Part shown: in pieces, positions 18,747 through 26,472 of the stretch | Position numbering within the stretch: the first letter of the stretch is position 1 | How the letters are laid out: each line of letters begins with the position of its first letter | Assembly: GCF_003008615.1 (NCBI RefSeq) | Contig: NZ_CP027657.1 | Span: 3,100,001-3,164,000, forward strand | DNA from: Pseudomonas mendocina | GTDB lineage: Bacteria > Pseudomonadota > Gammaproteobacteria > Pseudomonadales > Pseudomonadaceae | Reading direction: 5' to 3' | DNA: 64,000 nucleotides | The notes under the pieces: model-generated | The model's input: only the letters and a program-made list of their open reading frames with translations | Told to the model about the DNA's origin: nothing | The model's database searches: none | Program-made: the position numbers and the translations under genes

Positions 18747-19514
18747 CTATCCCAGATAGGTGCTCCAGAAGTAGTAAAGGGTCATCGTGCTGCCCACCAG
18801 GATGACGAAGCTGCGCAGCAGCGCCGGCGGCAGTTTTTCGCCCAATGCGCCGCCAGCGTAACCGCCGATGGTGGCGCCAGTGAGCAGGATGGCCAGCTCG
18901 TACCAGCTGACCCGGCCGGCGATGATGAAGGTCAGCGTGGCGATGCTGTAGATCACCGCCGAGATCAGGTTTTTCAGGGCGTTGGCGCGGGCCAGCGGGT
19001 GGCCCTCGATGGAGAACGCGGCGAGCTGCAGGATGCCCATGCCGGCACCGAAGTAGCCGCCGTAGATCGACACGCCAATGTGCGCGCCCAGCGACAGCGG
19101 GGTGTGCGGCGGGTGCTCGAACACGTTGCGGCGTGCGGCCAGCCAGCGACCCAGCCAGGGGCTGGCAGCGAACAGTGCGGTGGCCGCCAGCAGCAGCCAG
19201 GGAATCAGTACGCGGAACACGTCGTCGCCACCCGCCAGCAGCAACAGGCCGCCGAGCAGACCACCGGCCAGGCCGGCCAGCAACAGCGGAATCAGGTAGC
19301 GGCCCAGCGGCCGTAGCGACGCTCGCGCAGCCCAGGCACCAGCCAGGCTGGCCGGCCACAGCGCCACGGCGTTGGTGGCGTTGGCGGTCACCGGTGGCAG
19401 GCCGGCAGCGAGTAGCGCAGGGAAGGAGAAGAAGGTACCGCCGCCAGCCAGGGCATTCATGCCCCCAGCGGCGAAACCGGCGAGGGCCAACAGCAGCAGA
19501 TCAGGCACGGACAT
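18747..19514 (-). CDS. TauE/SafE (TSUP) family membrane transporter
   Basis: The 255-residue protein has about eight hydrophobic spans and the family glycine pattern ALAGFAAGGMNALAGGGTFFSFPALL at the N terminus. The second half repeats GGYFGAGMGILQLAAF. Members export or import small anions such as sulfonates or sulfite. Substrate unknown. The start at 19514 opens directly into the first membrane helix. It lies directly downstream of the amine dehydrogenase block on the same strand but is separated by 70 bases. Confidence 0.85.
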   Translation of the reverse strand: MSVPDLLLLALAGFAAGGMNALAGGGTFFSFPALLAAGLPPVTANATNAVALWPASLAGAWAARASLRPLGRYLIPLLLAGLAGGLLGGLLLLAGGDDVFRVLIPWLLLAATALFAASPWLGRWLAARRNVFEHPPHTPLSLGAHIGVSIYGGYFGAGMGILQLAAFSIEGHPLARANALKNLISAVIYSIATLTFIIAGRVSWYELAILLTGATIGGYAGGALGEKLPPALLRSFVILVGSTMTLYYFWSTYLG

Positions 19515-19584
19515 GGGGCATGGCTCGCACAAAAAAGGTGCAGCATACGACCTGAGGTCTTGCTCAGCCAGCCCGTCCCCGCTC

Positions 19585-20112
19585 TCAACGCGTGTCGTCG
19601 CCCATGCCGTCCTTGATCGGAATGCCCAATGCACGCATCTGCTCAATCAGGTGAGCGCGGGTGTCCGGCAGGTTGAGCATGCTGACCTTGCGCAGCCGGG
19701 CGACTTCATCGGCGCTGTACGGCTGGTAGTGCGCCGGCATGCTCTTGCCGGCCATGCCGTCCTCGCGCAGCAGCCAGTTGAGCAGGTCGGCCAGTTGTGC
19801 ATCGCTGAGCGCTGACTGCGACATACCCGGTACGCGCACCAGGAATTCGCGACCACCCTCGACCTTGAGGAAGTGGCCGACGAAGTCCTTCATCCGTGGC
19901 GTGTCGTTGGCCCTGGAGCCTTCGCCATCGTCCAGGTGGCAGCCGGCGCACTGCAACTGATAGTTGACCGGTGTGCTGTAGCGGGCCTGGGCGATAGGCG
20001 TCTGCTGCTGTTCGTTGCCGGGAGCCGGTCGCTGATCCGGATTGGGAATGGCGCGCGCCATGGCCAGGGGGGCGACCATGACGCAGGCCAGTCCGATGAG
20101 GAGCGCACGCAT
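19585..20112 (-). CDS. Periplasmic monohaem cytochrome c, last gene of the amine dehydrogenase operon
   Basis: The 175-residue protein has a signal peptide (cleavage near ARA, residue 21), one haem motif CAGCH at residues 55-59, and a possible axial Met97 in VPGMSQS. It follows the light-chain gene by 15 bases. It could accept electrons from the reduced quinoprotein or help cofactor maturation. It is not a dihaem MauG: only one CxxCH is present and the length is about half. Its place at the operon end supports a dedicated redox role, but that is inferred. Confidence 0.82.
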   Translation of the reverse strand: MRALLIGLACVMVAPLAMARAIPNPDQRPAPGNEQQQTPIAQARYSTPVNYQLQCAGCHLDDGEGSRANDTPRMKDFVGHFLKVEGGREFLVRVPGMSQSALSDAQLADLLNWLLREDGMAGKSMPAHYQPYSADEVARLRKVSMLNLPDTRAHLIEQMRALGIPIKDGMGDDTR

Positions 20113-20127
20113 GATCGTCCCCTTCGC

Positions 20128-20649
20128 TCACACTGCGACGCCGCGGATCACCGCGATGGTGCAGTTGTAGATGCTCGACTTGGCGGCCAGGCACCAGTTG
20201 ATGTCGTTGTTGTTGAACGGCCGGTACAGCGGCTCCTCGCTGTCGTTGCGGGTACAGGCGCACTGGGCGCAGCTGTGCTTACCGCAGCAGTCGTTGTAGG
20301 CAATGATGTAGTCCTTGCCATCGCCCGGGTTGCGGCAGGTGCCGATCCAGGTGACCTGCGACACCTCGGTGCCCGGTGGGCAGGACGTCACGGTGCCGCC
20401 GCAGCAGCTGCACAGGAAGCCGTCGATGGAGCAGTAGCGCCAGTAATCGCAACTGCTGGGATCACCCGGGTCACCGGCTTTCGGCGCCTCGGCGGCCAGT
20501 GCCTTGCTGGTGCGGTCGATGGGCAGCAGCACGGGCAGGGCGGCGCCGGCGACCATCAGCGAGCCGAGACGGCCGAGGAAGTTGCGCCGCGACGTAGTGT
20601 CGGCCACATGGCGGGTGGAGCGTTCGAACAGGCGGTCTAGCAATTTCAT
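20128..20649 (-). CDS. aauA: Aromatic amine dehydrogenase light chain (TTQ subunit)
   Basis: This catalytic subunit carries tryptophan tryptophylquinone made from two of its own tryptophans and oxidises primary amines to aldehydes in the periplasm. The 173-residue precursor has a twin-arginine signal (SRRNFLG, residues 20-26), expected because the subunit is exported folded. The mature part is cysteine-rich (14 Cys; CDYWRYCSIDGFLCSCCGG). Trp101 and Trp152 are 51 residues apart, the same spacing as the TTQ pair in known enzymes (109/160 in Alcaligenes AADH, 57/108 in MADH). Asp120 aligns with the AADH catalytic Asp128. WIGTCRNPGDGKDY resembles AADH more than methylamine dehydrogenase. Confidence 0.93.
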   Translation of the reverse strand: MKLLDRLFERSTRHVADTTSRRNFLGRLGSLMVAGAALPVLLPIDRTSKALAAEAPKAGDPGDPSSCDYWRYCSIDGFLCSCCGGTVTSCPPGTEVSQVTWIGTCRNPGDGKDYIIAYNDCCGKHSCAQCACTRNDSEEPLYRPFNNNDINWCLAAKSSIYNCTIAVIRGVAV

Positions 20650-20665
20650 GTCAGGGCTCCCTGGC

Positions 20666-21277
20666 TCAGTGGTTGTGCGCGCCGTGGGCGTGCTGGCTGT
20701 TATGCAGGTATTGCTGCAGGGTGGCGCTGCCCAGGTGCTCGGTCTCGAACAGGCTGTCGAGGTGCTCGCGGGAGTTCACCAGGCCCTTGGCGCGCAGCAC
20801 GCCGGCGTTGTCGATCAGGGCGGCGTAGGGCAGCTTGCCGATCTGGTAGGTCATGCCCACTTCCGGGCCGACCACGTAGGTGGCGTCTTCCAGCTTGTGT
20901 TCGGCGATCAGCGCCTTCTGCGCATCCATGTCGCCGTCGCTGACGTAGATCACGTCGAGACGATGAGCCTGGGTCTTGGCGATGGACTTGATCGCCGGCA
21001 GCAGCGATTTGCAGATCGGACAGGTCGGCGAGAGGAAGAACAGCAGCTGGGCCTTCTCGCCGGCATAGCCGAAGTTCACCGGGCGACCGCTACGGTCGGC
21101 GGCGGTCACTTGCGGCGCGGGTTCGTTGACGGCCACGCCCTTGTCGACCATCAGCGCGCCGGCTGGTGCCAGGCGACCGTGAAGCACGCCGATCTGACGC
21201 ACCAGGCCCATGACGGCAAAGGCCAGGGCGATCAGCAGGCACCACAACAGGATGTTAGAAACGATCAGAGCTTCCAT
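20666..21277 (-). CDS. aauD: MauD-like thiol/disulfide protein for light-chain maturation
   Basis: The 203-residue protein has one N-terminal membrane anchor (about residues 8-26) and a periplasmic thioredoxin-like domain with CPIC at residues 86-89. MauD is needed for the many disulfides of the TTQ light chain. Its gene lies between mauE-like and light-chain genes here, the conserved B-E-D-A order. Spacing to the neighbours is 3 and 16 bases. A short His-rich tail (HAHGAHNH) is notable. Confidence 0.9.
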   Translation of the reverse strand: MEALIVSNILLWCLLIALAFAVMGLVRQIGVLHGRLAPAGALMVDKGVAVNEPAPQVTAADRSGRPVNFGYAGEKAQLLFFLSPTCPICKSLLPAIKSIAKTQAHRLDVIYVSDGDMDAQKALIAEHKLEDATYVVGPEVGMTYQIGKLPYAALIDNAGVLRAKGLVNSREHLDSLFETEHLGSATLQQYLHNSQHAHGAHNH

Positions 21278-21280
21278 GAT

Positions 21281-21820
21281 TCACCTTCCGATGAGTTTGA
21301 GCAGACGAGGGCTGTTGGCCATCAGGCCATCAGCAGCGGCGTAGATCAGCAGGGCCACGGCACTGGCAGCGATGACGACGAAACCGTCGAACACGCCCAG
21401 GCCACGGCTCAGCGGAGCGAGACTGGCGACCAGCGCCAATCCCACCAGAACGGCATTGCGTGCCAACAGCACCGGGCGGATCGGCTGCGCCTGTTGTGGC
21501 CCGGCGCAACCGCAATCGATGTCACGACGGCCACGCCACAGGTTGATGGCGATGGCCAGGGCGTAGCCGGTGAGCAGCGCCGCAGCAGCGAAGGCCGCGA
21601 CCTGGCGCGCTGCTGGAACCAGCAGGGCGAAGGCCAGGGCCACCTCGACCCAGGGCAGAACCCGAGCTACGGGGCGCACCAGGGCTTGCGGCAACAGCTG
21701 GTAATCCTCCAGCTGGCTGGCGAAGCGGGCCGGTGCGCGCAGCTTGTGGGTCGCGGCGCTGGCGAGGATCACCGCTACCGCGAGTGCGGCGGCGATGACG
21801 AAGATCGGATCGGGTTGCAT
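21281..21820 (-). CDS. aauE: MauE-like membrane protein
   Basis: The 179-residue protein has four or more hydrophobic spans (near residues 5-20, 45-63, 68-87, 115-160) and a pair of cysteines in DIDCGCAG. The MauE/DoxX family works with MauD in producing the disulfide-rich light chain. It lies between the heavy-chain gene and mauD-like gene, the standard order. Its stop and the next start are three bases apart. Confidence 0.88.
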   Translation of the reverse strand: MQPDPIFVIAAALAVAVILASAATHKLRAPARFASQLEDYQLLPQALVRPVARVLPWVEVALAFALLVPAARQVAAFAAAALLTGYALAIAINLWRGRRDIDCGCAGPQQAQPIRPVLLARNAVLVGLALVASLAPLSRGLGVFDGFVVIAASAVALLIYAAADGLMANSPRLLKLIGR

Positions 21821-21832
21821 GGCTGCACCTCG

Positions 21833-22981
21833 TCAGTGACTGAGTACGTGAATCGCGGTCTTGGCGATGCCTTCCACGGTTCCGGTGTGCTTGCCGCTGG
21901 TCAGATCGAAGACTTCCAGGCCGCCGGTGACGTTGGCGCCGAGCAGGCGTGGTTGGTCATCGGTGGTGGCTTGCAGGCTCCAGATCGGCGCGGGGGCTTC
22001 CAGGGTGCCGATACGCTTGCGCGTCTTCAGGTCGTAGACCCAGATGAGGGTGCTCGGGTCTTCCCACTTCAGCGGCTCGTGGGCGTCATGCATCAGGGCG
22101 TAGAGGCGGTTGAGCTTCGGCGCCACGGCGATCAGCTGCCAGCCACCCGGCGCCCAGCCGGCTTTCTTGTCGGCGGCATCGGTGACCAGCTCCCAGGCCG
22201 GGATGATCTTCGGCTGCTCGCCGGAGAAGTCCACGGCGCGCACGGTGCCGGTGGTGGTGACGAAGTAGTAGGTGTCACCTACGGCATAGGCACGTTCCAC
22301 CAGCTTCTCGGCGTTGGGGTCGAAGAACGCGGTGTGGCTGCGAGCGGTTTCCTTGCCGGCGTCGTCCAGGGTGACCACCTGCAGGTTGCCGTCGCCGCAC
22401 AGCGAGGCGAAGCGGCGCTTGCCGACCGGGTAGTTGAGCACGCAGCCGGGAATCGAGATCTCGCTGACCACTTTCCTGGCCTGGGTGTCGACCACCGTCA
22501 CCGAGGTGGAGGGCGTGAAGTTGTAGATGTAGATGAAGCGGTCATCCGCACTGGCGCCGAGGGCGTGGCGCTCCGGCAGCATCACCGCGCGCTTGTTGGG
22601 GATTTCCACTTCCCAGTCGGGCGACAGCGTGCTGGTGTTCCAGGCGGTGAGCACGTCGGTGCGGATGCCACGGGTGCCGCGCGAATAGAACAGGTCGGCG
22701 GTGTACAGGTACTTGCCGTCGTGGCTCAGGGTCGAGGGGGCGGCGAAACCGGTGCTGACCATGCCGAGCATGCGCTTGCTGTCCGGGTCGACCACGGTGA
22801 TGCGGCCGGTCACCAGGTTCTCGAATTCGGCATCGACGATATAGGCGCGGTGCGGCGACGGCGGGAAGGGCAGGGTTTCCTGGCCGATGGTGTCACGGGG
22901 AAGCTCGGCATGGGCGCCGAGCCCCACCAGGGACAGACCCAGCGCCAGGGCGGTCTGTCTGATGATCCGAGGTGTTCGCAT
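21833..22981 (-). CDS. aauB: Aromatic amine dehydrogenase heavy chain
   Basis: This is the seven-bladed propeller subunit of the periplasmic alpha2beta2 TTQ enzyme. The 382-residue precursor has a Sec signal (MRTPRIIRQTALALGLSLVGLGAHA). Blade-type repeats include YIVDAEFENLVTGRITVVDPDS, LSHDGKYLYTADLFYSRGTRG and WVYDLKTRKRIGTLEA. The RGxRxDVL segment and GWAPGGWQLIAV resemble the Alcaligenes AADH alpha subunit. The start at 22981 follows AAGGAG. Known AADHs prefer tryptamine, tyramine and phenethylamine, and the downstream iac genes favour tryptamine. That substrate choice is inference. Confidence 0.9.
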   Translation of the reverse strand: MRTPRIIRQTALALGLSLVGLGAHAELPRDTIGQETLPFPPSPHRAYIVDAEFENLVTGRITVVDPDSKRMLGMVSTGFAAPSTLSHDGKYLYTADLFYSRGTRGIRTDVLTAWNTSTLSPDWEVEIPNKRAVMLPERHALGASADDRFIYIYNFTPSTSVTVVDTQARKVVSEISIPGCVLNYPVGKRRFASLCGDGNLQVVTLDDAGKETARSHTAFFDPNAEKLVERAYAVGDTYYFVTTTGTVRAVDFSGEQPKIIPAWELVTDAADKKAGWAPGGWQLIAVAPKLNRLYALMHDAHEPLKWEDPSTLIWVYDLKTRKRIGTLEAPAPIWSLQATTDDQPRLLGANVTGGLEVFDLTSGKHTGTVEGIAKTAIHVLSH

Positions 22982-23129
22982 GGAGTTCTCCTTGTTGTCG
23001 GGAGTACGGGGCATCGCCGACGGAGTCGAGAGCAGTCTGGCTGAATGGCGGGTGAGCATGCAGGCGTTCTCCGAGGGCAAATGATTCGGGATGGGCATCA
23101 CCACGATCCTAAAAACGCAGCTCACTGGC

Positions 23130-23166
23130 TTGTAAGCGCCTGCAAGAAACTTGTATTTGCCTGCCA
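23130..23166 (-). promoter_or_regulatory. Tandem 21-bp-spaced operator for the aau operon
   Basis: Read toward aauB, TGGCAGGCAAATACAA (23166-23151) and TTGCAGGCGCTTACAA (23145-23130) are direct repeats exactly 21 bp apart. The same arrangement occurs upstream of three other units. Two 16-base half-sites at two-turn spacing is how AraC/XylS proteins bind. The FeaR-like regulator at 25255-26205 is the likely binder. A -10-like TAGGAT lies at 23111-23106. Confidence 0.7.
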
Positions 23167-23210
23167 GCGTGCAGGCCTGGCGGCGGCGTGCGACGGGGGA
23201 TCGAGCGATC

Positions 23211-23247
23211 TGGCAGGCGTAGGCAAGTGAATGGCAGGCAGATGAAA
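23211..23247 (+). promoter_or_regulatory. Tandem 21-bp-spaced operator for the divergent porin
   Basis: On the plus strand TGGCAGGCGTAGGCAA (23211-23226) and TGGCAGGCAGATGAAA (23232-23247) form a second tandem pair with 21-bp spacing, facing the porin. The proximal half ends 66 bases before the porin ATG, similar to the GMC gene. The 332-bp gap 22982-23313 thus holds two back-to-back operators and no gene. Confidence 0.65.
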
Positions 23248-23313
23248 GAGTGTGAGGGGAGCTGGGCATAGCGTCGGGGTCTGTCAACTTCACTCACCAC
23301 TCTGGGGAACCTC

Positions 23314-24639
23314 ATGTCCAAGCTACCCACCTTTCGTCTCTCCACGCTCGCGCTGCTGATCGGTGCCGCATTACCTGCCGGCGCGGTGGAGCTTTACGCC
23401 GATGCCGACACACGCGTGCAGGCCAATCTCGAAGCCGTGTTCGGTCTCTTTCACAGCCGTGAGAACTATGCCCCGAGTGGGCGACTGCAAGAGGGCAGTT
23501 CCTCCTGGCGCGAGGGCTACGTCAAGTATGGCCTGAGTTTCGAGCAGGGCCTGGCAGGCGTGGGCAATTCCTACGGTGCGTTCTCCATGCTCAGTTCCGC
23601 CACCTGGGGCGATGGCGATGCCGCCGGTTTCTCCGACGGCTCCGAGCGCACCACCAAGATCGAGGATGCCTACCTCGGCTGGCGCTCGGGCAATCTCTTC
23701 GAGGTGCTGGGCGAGGATGGCGTGGACGTCTCTTTCGGCCGGCAGAATGTCATGGTCGGCGACGGCTTCCTGATCAACGGTGACGCCCTGAACATCGGCA
23801 AGGGCCTGGCCGATGGCGAATTCAACCGTGGTGGCGCCTACTACCTGGCGGCGCGCAAGGCCTTCGACCAGACCGCGGTGCTGCGCCTGGGCGGGCAGCA
23901 GGGCTGGCGTGGCGACCTGATGTGGCTGAAGTCCGACAACCGCGCGCAGGCCAAGACCGAACTCTACGTCGGTACCCTGGAGCACGTGGCCGATGCCGGT
24001 ACGGTGGGGCTCACCTATGTCCGTACGCGTGACGTCGACGAGCGCTACGCCTCGCCGTCGCAGCTCGAGCGCAAAGGCATGAATACCTACAGCCTGCGTG
24101 CTGCGGGCAATGCCGGCGTGGAGAACCTGTCGCTGTCCGGCGAATACGCCAGACAGGATCGCGATCGGGGCCATGACGAGAACGCCTGGTACCTGGAAGC
24201 GGGCTGGACGTTCGCCGACGTCGCCTGGTCGCCGACGCTGAGCTATCGCTACAGCCGTTTCTCGGAAGGCTACGACACGCTGTTCTACGGTTTCAGCCGT
24301 GGCTACGGCACCTGGTTCCAGGGTGAGGTGGCGGGTAACTATGCTGGCCCGTTCAACACCAACAGCCGTGTGCATCACGTCGGCCTGCGTGCCACCCCGC
24401 TGGAAAACCTCAGCGTCGGCGTGCTGTGGTTCGACTTCGATACGCTCGACCGCGAGCGCGGTGATTTCTCCGGTCGCGAGCTGAACCTCTACGCCGAGTT
24501 TGGGCTGACCGAGAACCTGGTGGTGATGCCGGTGGTAGGCCTCTACCAGCCGAAGAAAAGTGCCGAAGAGGGCGGTGCCCAGCTGGGTAACAACGACCGT
24601 AACCTGTACAGCCAGCTGGTCTTCGCCTTCCAGTTCTGA
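23314..24639 (+). CDS. Outer-membrane beta-barrel porin, alginate-export-like
   Basis: The 441-residue precursor has a signal peptide (cleavage near AGA-VEL, residues 22-24). It then shows alternating amphipathic strands with YVKYGLSFEQ, RKAFDQTAVLRLGGQQGW and a terminal phenylalanine (VFAFQF), as in outer-membrane porins. Overall it resembles AlgE/alginate-export-family barrels that pseudomonads use for varied solutes. The shared operator type and divergence from the aau operon suggest uptake of the amine. The solute is unproven. Confidence 0.78.
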   Translation: MSKLPTFRLSTLALLIGAALPAGAVELYADADTRVQANLEAVFGLFHSRENYAPSGRLQEGSSSWREGYVKYGLSFEQGLAGVGNSYGAFSMLSSATWGDGDAAGFSDGSERTTKIEDAYLGWRSGNLFEVLGEDGVDVSFGRQNVMVGDGFLINGDALNIGKGLADGEFNRGGAYYLAARKAFDQTAVLRLGGQQGWRGDLMWLKSDNRAQAKTELYVGTLEHVADAGTVGLTYVRTRDVDERYASPSQLERKGMNTYSLRAAGNAGVENLSLSGEYARQDRDRGHDENAWYLEAGWTFADVAWSPTLSYRYSRFSEGYDTLFYGFSRGYGTWFQGEVAGNYAGPFNTNSRVHHVGLRATPLENLSVGVLWFDFDTLDRERGDFSGRELNLYAEFGLTENLVVMPVVGLYQPKKSAEEGGAQLGNNDRNLYSQLVFAFQF

Positions 24640-24719
24640 CGCCTGAAAACGTGCCTTGCCAGCGCTTGCTGGTGAGGCGCCGCGGCCCGTGAGGCACGAT
24701 GCCACGGTGCAACAAATAC

Positions 24720-24731
24720 TAGAATTATCTA
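24720..24731. promoter_or_regulatory. Candidate MarR operator (TAGAATTATCTA)
   Basis: The 12-base inverted repeat TAGA-ATTA-TCTA lies 35 bases before the MarR-type gene in an AT-rich promoter. The enclosed octamer GAATTATC recurs, on the other strand, at 41332-41339 beside the iacH promoter. This would fit a regulator that controls itself and iacH. Confidence 0.35.
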
Positions 24732-24766
24732 TTATCTACCCTTGTTCCCATCGAAGCGGTCTATCC

Positions 24767-25243
24767 ATGAAGGTGCCGAAGAAACGTCGCAATCGTTACA
24801 ACCCGATCAGCGAAGATTTTCACAAGGAAGAGTTTCCGTTCTATTGGCTGGTGCGTGTTCACGCCCGCTATTCGATGAGCATGGAAAGGCTGCTGAAGAA
24901 GGTCGATCTCGACATTCCTCGTTGGCGCGTTCTCAACATCCTGTATGAAACCCAGGACGCCAGCATCTCGGAGATTTCCGAGTTCGCCGTGGCCAAGCTC
25001 TCCACCATCACCAAGATCGTCTACCGGATGAAGGACGACGGTCTGGTCGATACCCGTCAGAGCGATCTCGACGGCCGCGTGACCCAGGTGTCCATCACGG
25101 AGAAGGGGCGTCAGGCCTACTTCGCCATGCACGAGGTCACGGCGGAGCTGTTCCATGCCGGTTTCAAGGGCATGACCGAAGCGCAGATCCGCAAGCTCAA
25201 CCAGACCCTGGCCACCATGTTCGACAATCTTTCCGAGGTCTGA
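24767..25243 (+). CDS. MarR family transcriptional regulator (IacR candidate)
   Basis: The 158-residue protein has the winged-helix core (about residues 30-120): LDIPRWRVLNILYETQDASISEISEFAVAKLSTITKIVYRMKDDGLVDTRQSDLDGRVTQVSITEKG spans recognition helix and wing. MarR proteins usually repress catabolic genes and release DNA on binding an aromatic ligand. iac clusters are typically controlled by a MarR protein, IacR. This gene lies 16 kb from iacH but in the same island, so IacR is plausible. Control of the aau genes is an alternative. ATG 24767 is chosen for the fit to family length. Confidence 0.85.
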   Translation: MKVPKKRRNRYNPISEDFHKEEFPFYWLVRVHARYSMSMERLLKKVDLDIPRWRVLNILYETQDASISEISEFAVAKLSTITKIVYRMKDDGLVDTRQSDLDGRVTQVSITEKGRQAYFAMHEVTAELFHAGFKGMTEAQIRKLNQTLATMFDNLSEV

Positions 25244-25254
25244 CTCGCGCCGAA

Positions 25255-26205
25255 TCAGCCGTGCAGGTGTGCTTGGCTCGCCAGTTGGCGGTTCAGGGCG
25301 TCGGCTCGGTAGGCTCGCGGTGACACGCCGTAACAGTGCTTGAACACGCGCGAGAAATGCGCCGAATCGGTGAAGCCCCACTTGTAGGCGATGGTGGTGA
25401 TCGGTAGCGCCTGGCTGCCGGTGTCGGCCAGTTCCCGCGCACTGCGTTCCAGGCGCTGGCGCTGGATGTAGCGGCAGATGCTGTCACCGTCGATCTCGAA
25501 CTGGCGGTACAGCTTGCGCACCGACACGTTCAGCTTCGCCGCCAACTCGGTCGGTGTCGGCGCATTCGGCAGTGATTCGCTGATGATCTTCTCCGCCAGG
25601 CGGCGCAGCGGGCGGCCCGGTTCGAACAGTTGCTCATCGTGGAAAGCCGGCGGCAGCAGGGCGATCAGGGCGCTCTGCAGGGCGGGGCCGTAATGGTTCT
25701 GGGTAGCCGAGCTGAGCTCGCCGTTGGCGATCTGCTGCAGGATGCCCTGCAACAGGTGCCCGGTCGGGCTTTCCTTCTCCAGCTTGCCAAAACGTCGCGC
25801 TGCCAGCGGCAGTAGCGGGTCGACCATGTCCCGGCACAGGTGCACCGAAAGCTGACGGATAAGGCCCTGCGGTTTCATCTCGAAGGCCTGCGCCGAATCG
25901 AGCAGGGCCATGTCGCCGGGGTTCAGTACGAATTCTCGGTCACCCTGGTCGATGGCCATCACCCCTTCGCGCTGCATCACCAGAAAATAGTAGCGATCAT
26001 CGGCGCGGGCACTGTTACCGCGCTGACGGTTGATAGCCAGGGCGTTGGTGCTGATATCGGCGATTTCCAGGCCGCCCAGGTCGATGCGCTCGATCTCGCC
26101 GACGAAGGCCGAGTCATGCCAGGCCGGTCGGGTTTCGAAACGCCCGCAAACGCTGTGAACGCTGTGGTTCCAGCGTTCGAAATCACGGGATGTATGCACG
26201 CTCAT
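25255..26205 (-). CDS. feaR: AraC-family activator, FeaR-like
   Basis: The 316-residue protein has an N-terminal sensing domain with WNHSVHSVCGRFE and an AraC-type double helix-turn-helix at about residues 205-310 (ELAAKLNVSVRKLYRQFE; ITTIAYKWGFTDSAHFSRVFKHCYGVSPRAYR). The layout resembles E. coli FeaR, which activates amine oxidase and phenylacetaldehyde dehydrogenase genes. Its gene sits between the amine dehydrogenase and aldehyde dehydrogenase units, so it is the best candidate to bind the four tandem 21-bp operators. I see no clear copy of that motif before its own gene. It is convergent with the MarR gene. Confidence 0.85.
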   Translation of the reverse strand: MSVHTSRDFERWNHSVHSVCGRFETRPAWHDSAFVGEIERIDLGGLEIADISTNALAINRQRGNSARADDRYYFLVMQREGVMAIDQGDREFVLNPGDMALLDSAQAFEMKPQGLIRQLSVHLCRDMVDPLLPLAARRFGKLEKESPTGHLLQGILQQIANGELSSATQNHYGPALQSALIALLPPAFHDEQLFEPGRPLRRLAEKIISESLPNAPTPTELAAKLNVSVRKLYRQFEIDGDSICRYIQRQRLERSARELADTGSQALPITTIAYKWGFTDSAHFSRVFKHCYGVSPRAYRADALNRQLASQAHLHG

Positions 26206-26434
26206 GAGGCAACCTCACTTTATTTTTTATGTTTTGGTGCGCTGTTTGTGTCGTTTCTGCACACTTGGCAAATAACGTGAATGTTCAAGCATTTTTTGAG
26301 CCAGAAACCGCCGTGTGATATCGCGCTGAGATCAGTGGTCGGTTTTCTTCATGCGGCCGGATATCCGCCCGTTAGCTGGCTCGGGGAAGGGCTGGGGATG
26401 TGGCGAAGGGGAGAGTGGCGGTTGGTGAGGGAGC

Positions 26435-26460
26435 GGGCCGCCGAGAGTGGCTGGCGGCCC
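26435..26460 (-). terminator. Possible hairpin after the aldehyde dehydrogenase gene
   Basis: GGGCCGCC and GGCGGCCC form an 8-bp perfect stem 13 bases past the aldehyde dehydrogenase stop. No T run follows on the minus strand, so intrinsic termination is doubtful. The rest of 26206-26472 is the AT-rich leader of the feaR-like gene. Confidence 0.35.
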
Positions 26461-26472
26461 GTTCGCAGCCTG

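Noticed and set aside
19585..22981. Assignment as methylamine dehydrogenase (mau).
   Set aside because: Light and heavy chains resemble the aromatic amine dehydrogenase more closely (CDYWRYCSIDGFLCSCCGG, WIGTCRNPGDGKDY), and no mauF, mauG or amicyanin gene is present.
20504..23044. A very long open frame on the plus strand (846 codons) opposite the amine dehydrogenase genes.
   Set aside because: It is the complement of aauB, aauE, aauD and aauA, which have signal peptides, family motifs and tight spacing. Long antisense frames are common at this GC content, and its translation shows no motif.
26206..26280. A possible copy of the tandem operator upstream of the FeaR-like gene.
   Set aside because: TGGCA occurs once (TTGGCAAATAACG), but the second half of the motif and a 21-bp partner are missing. 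The match is no better than chance.
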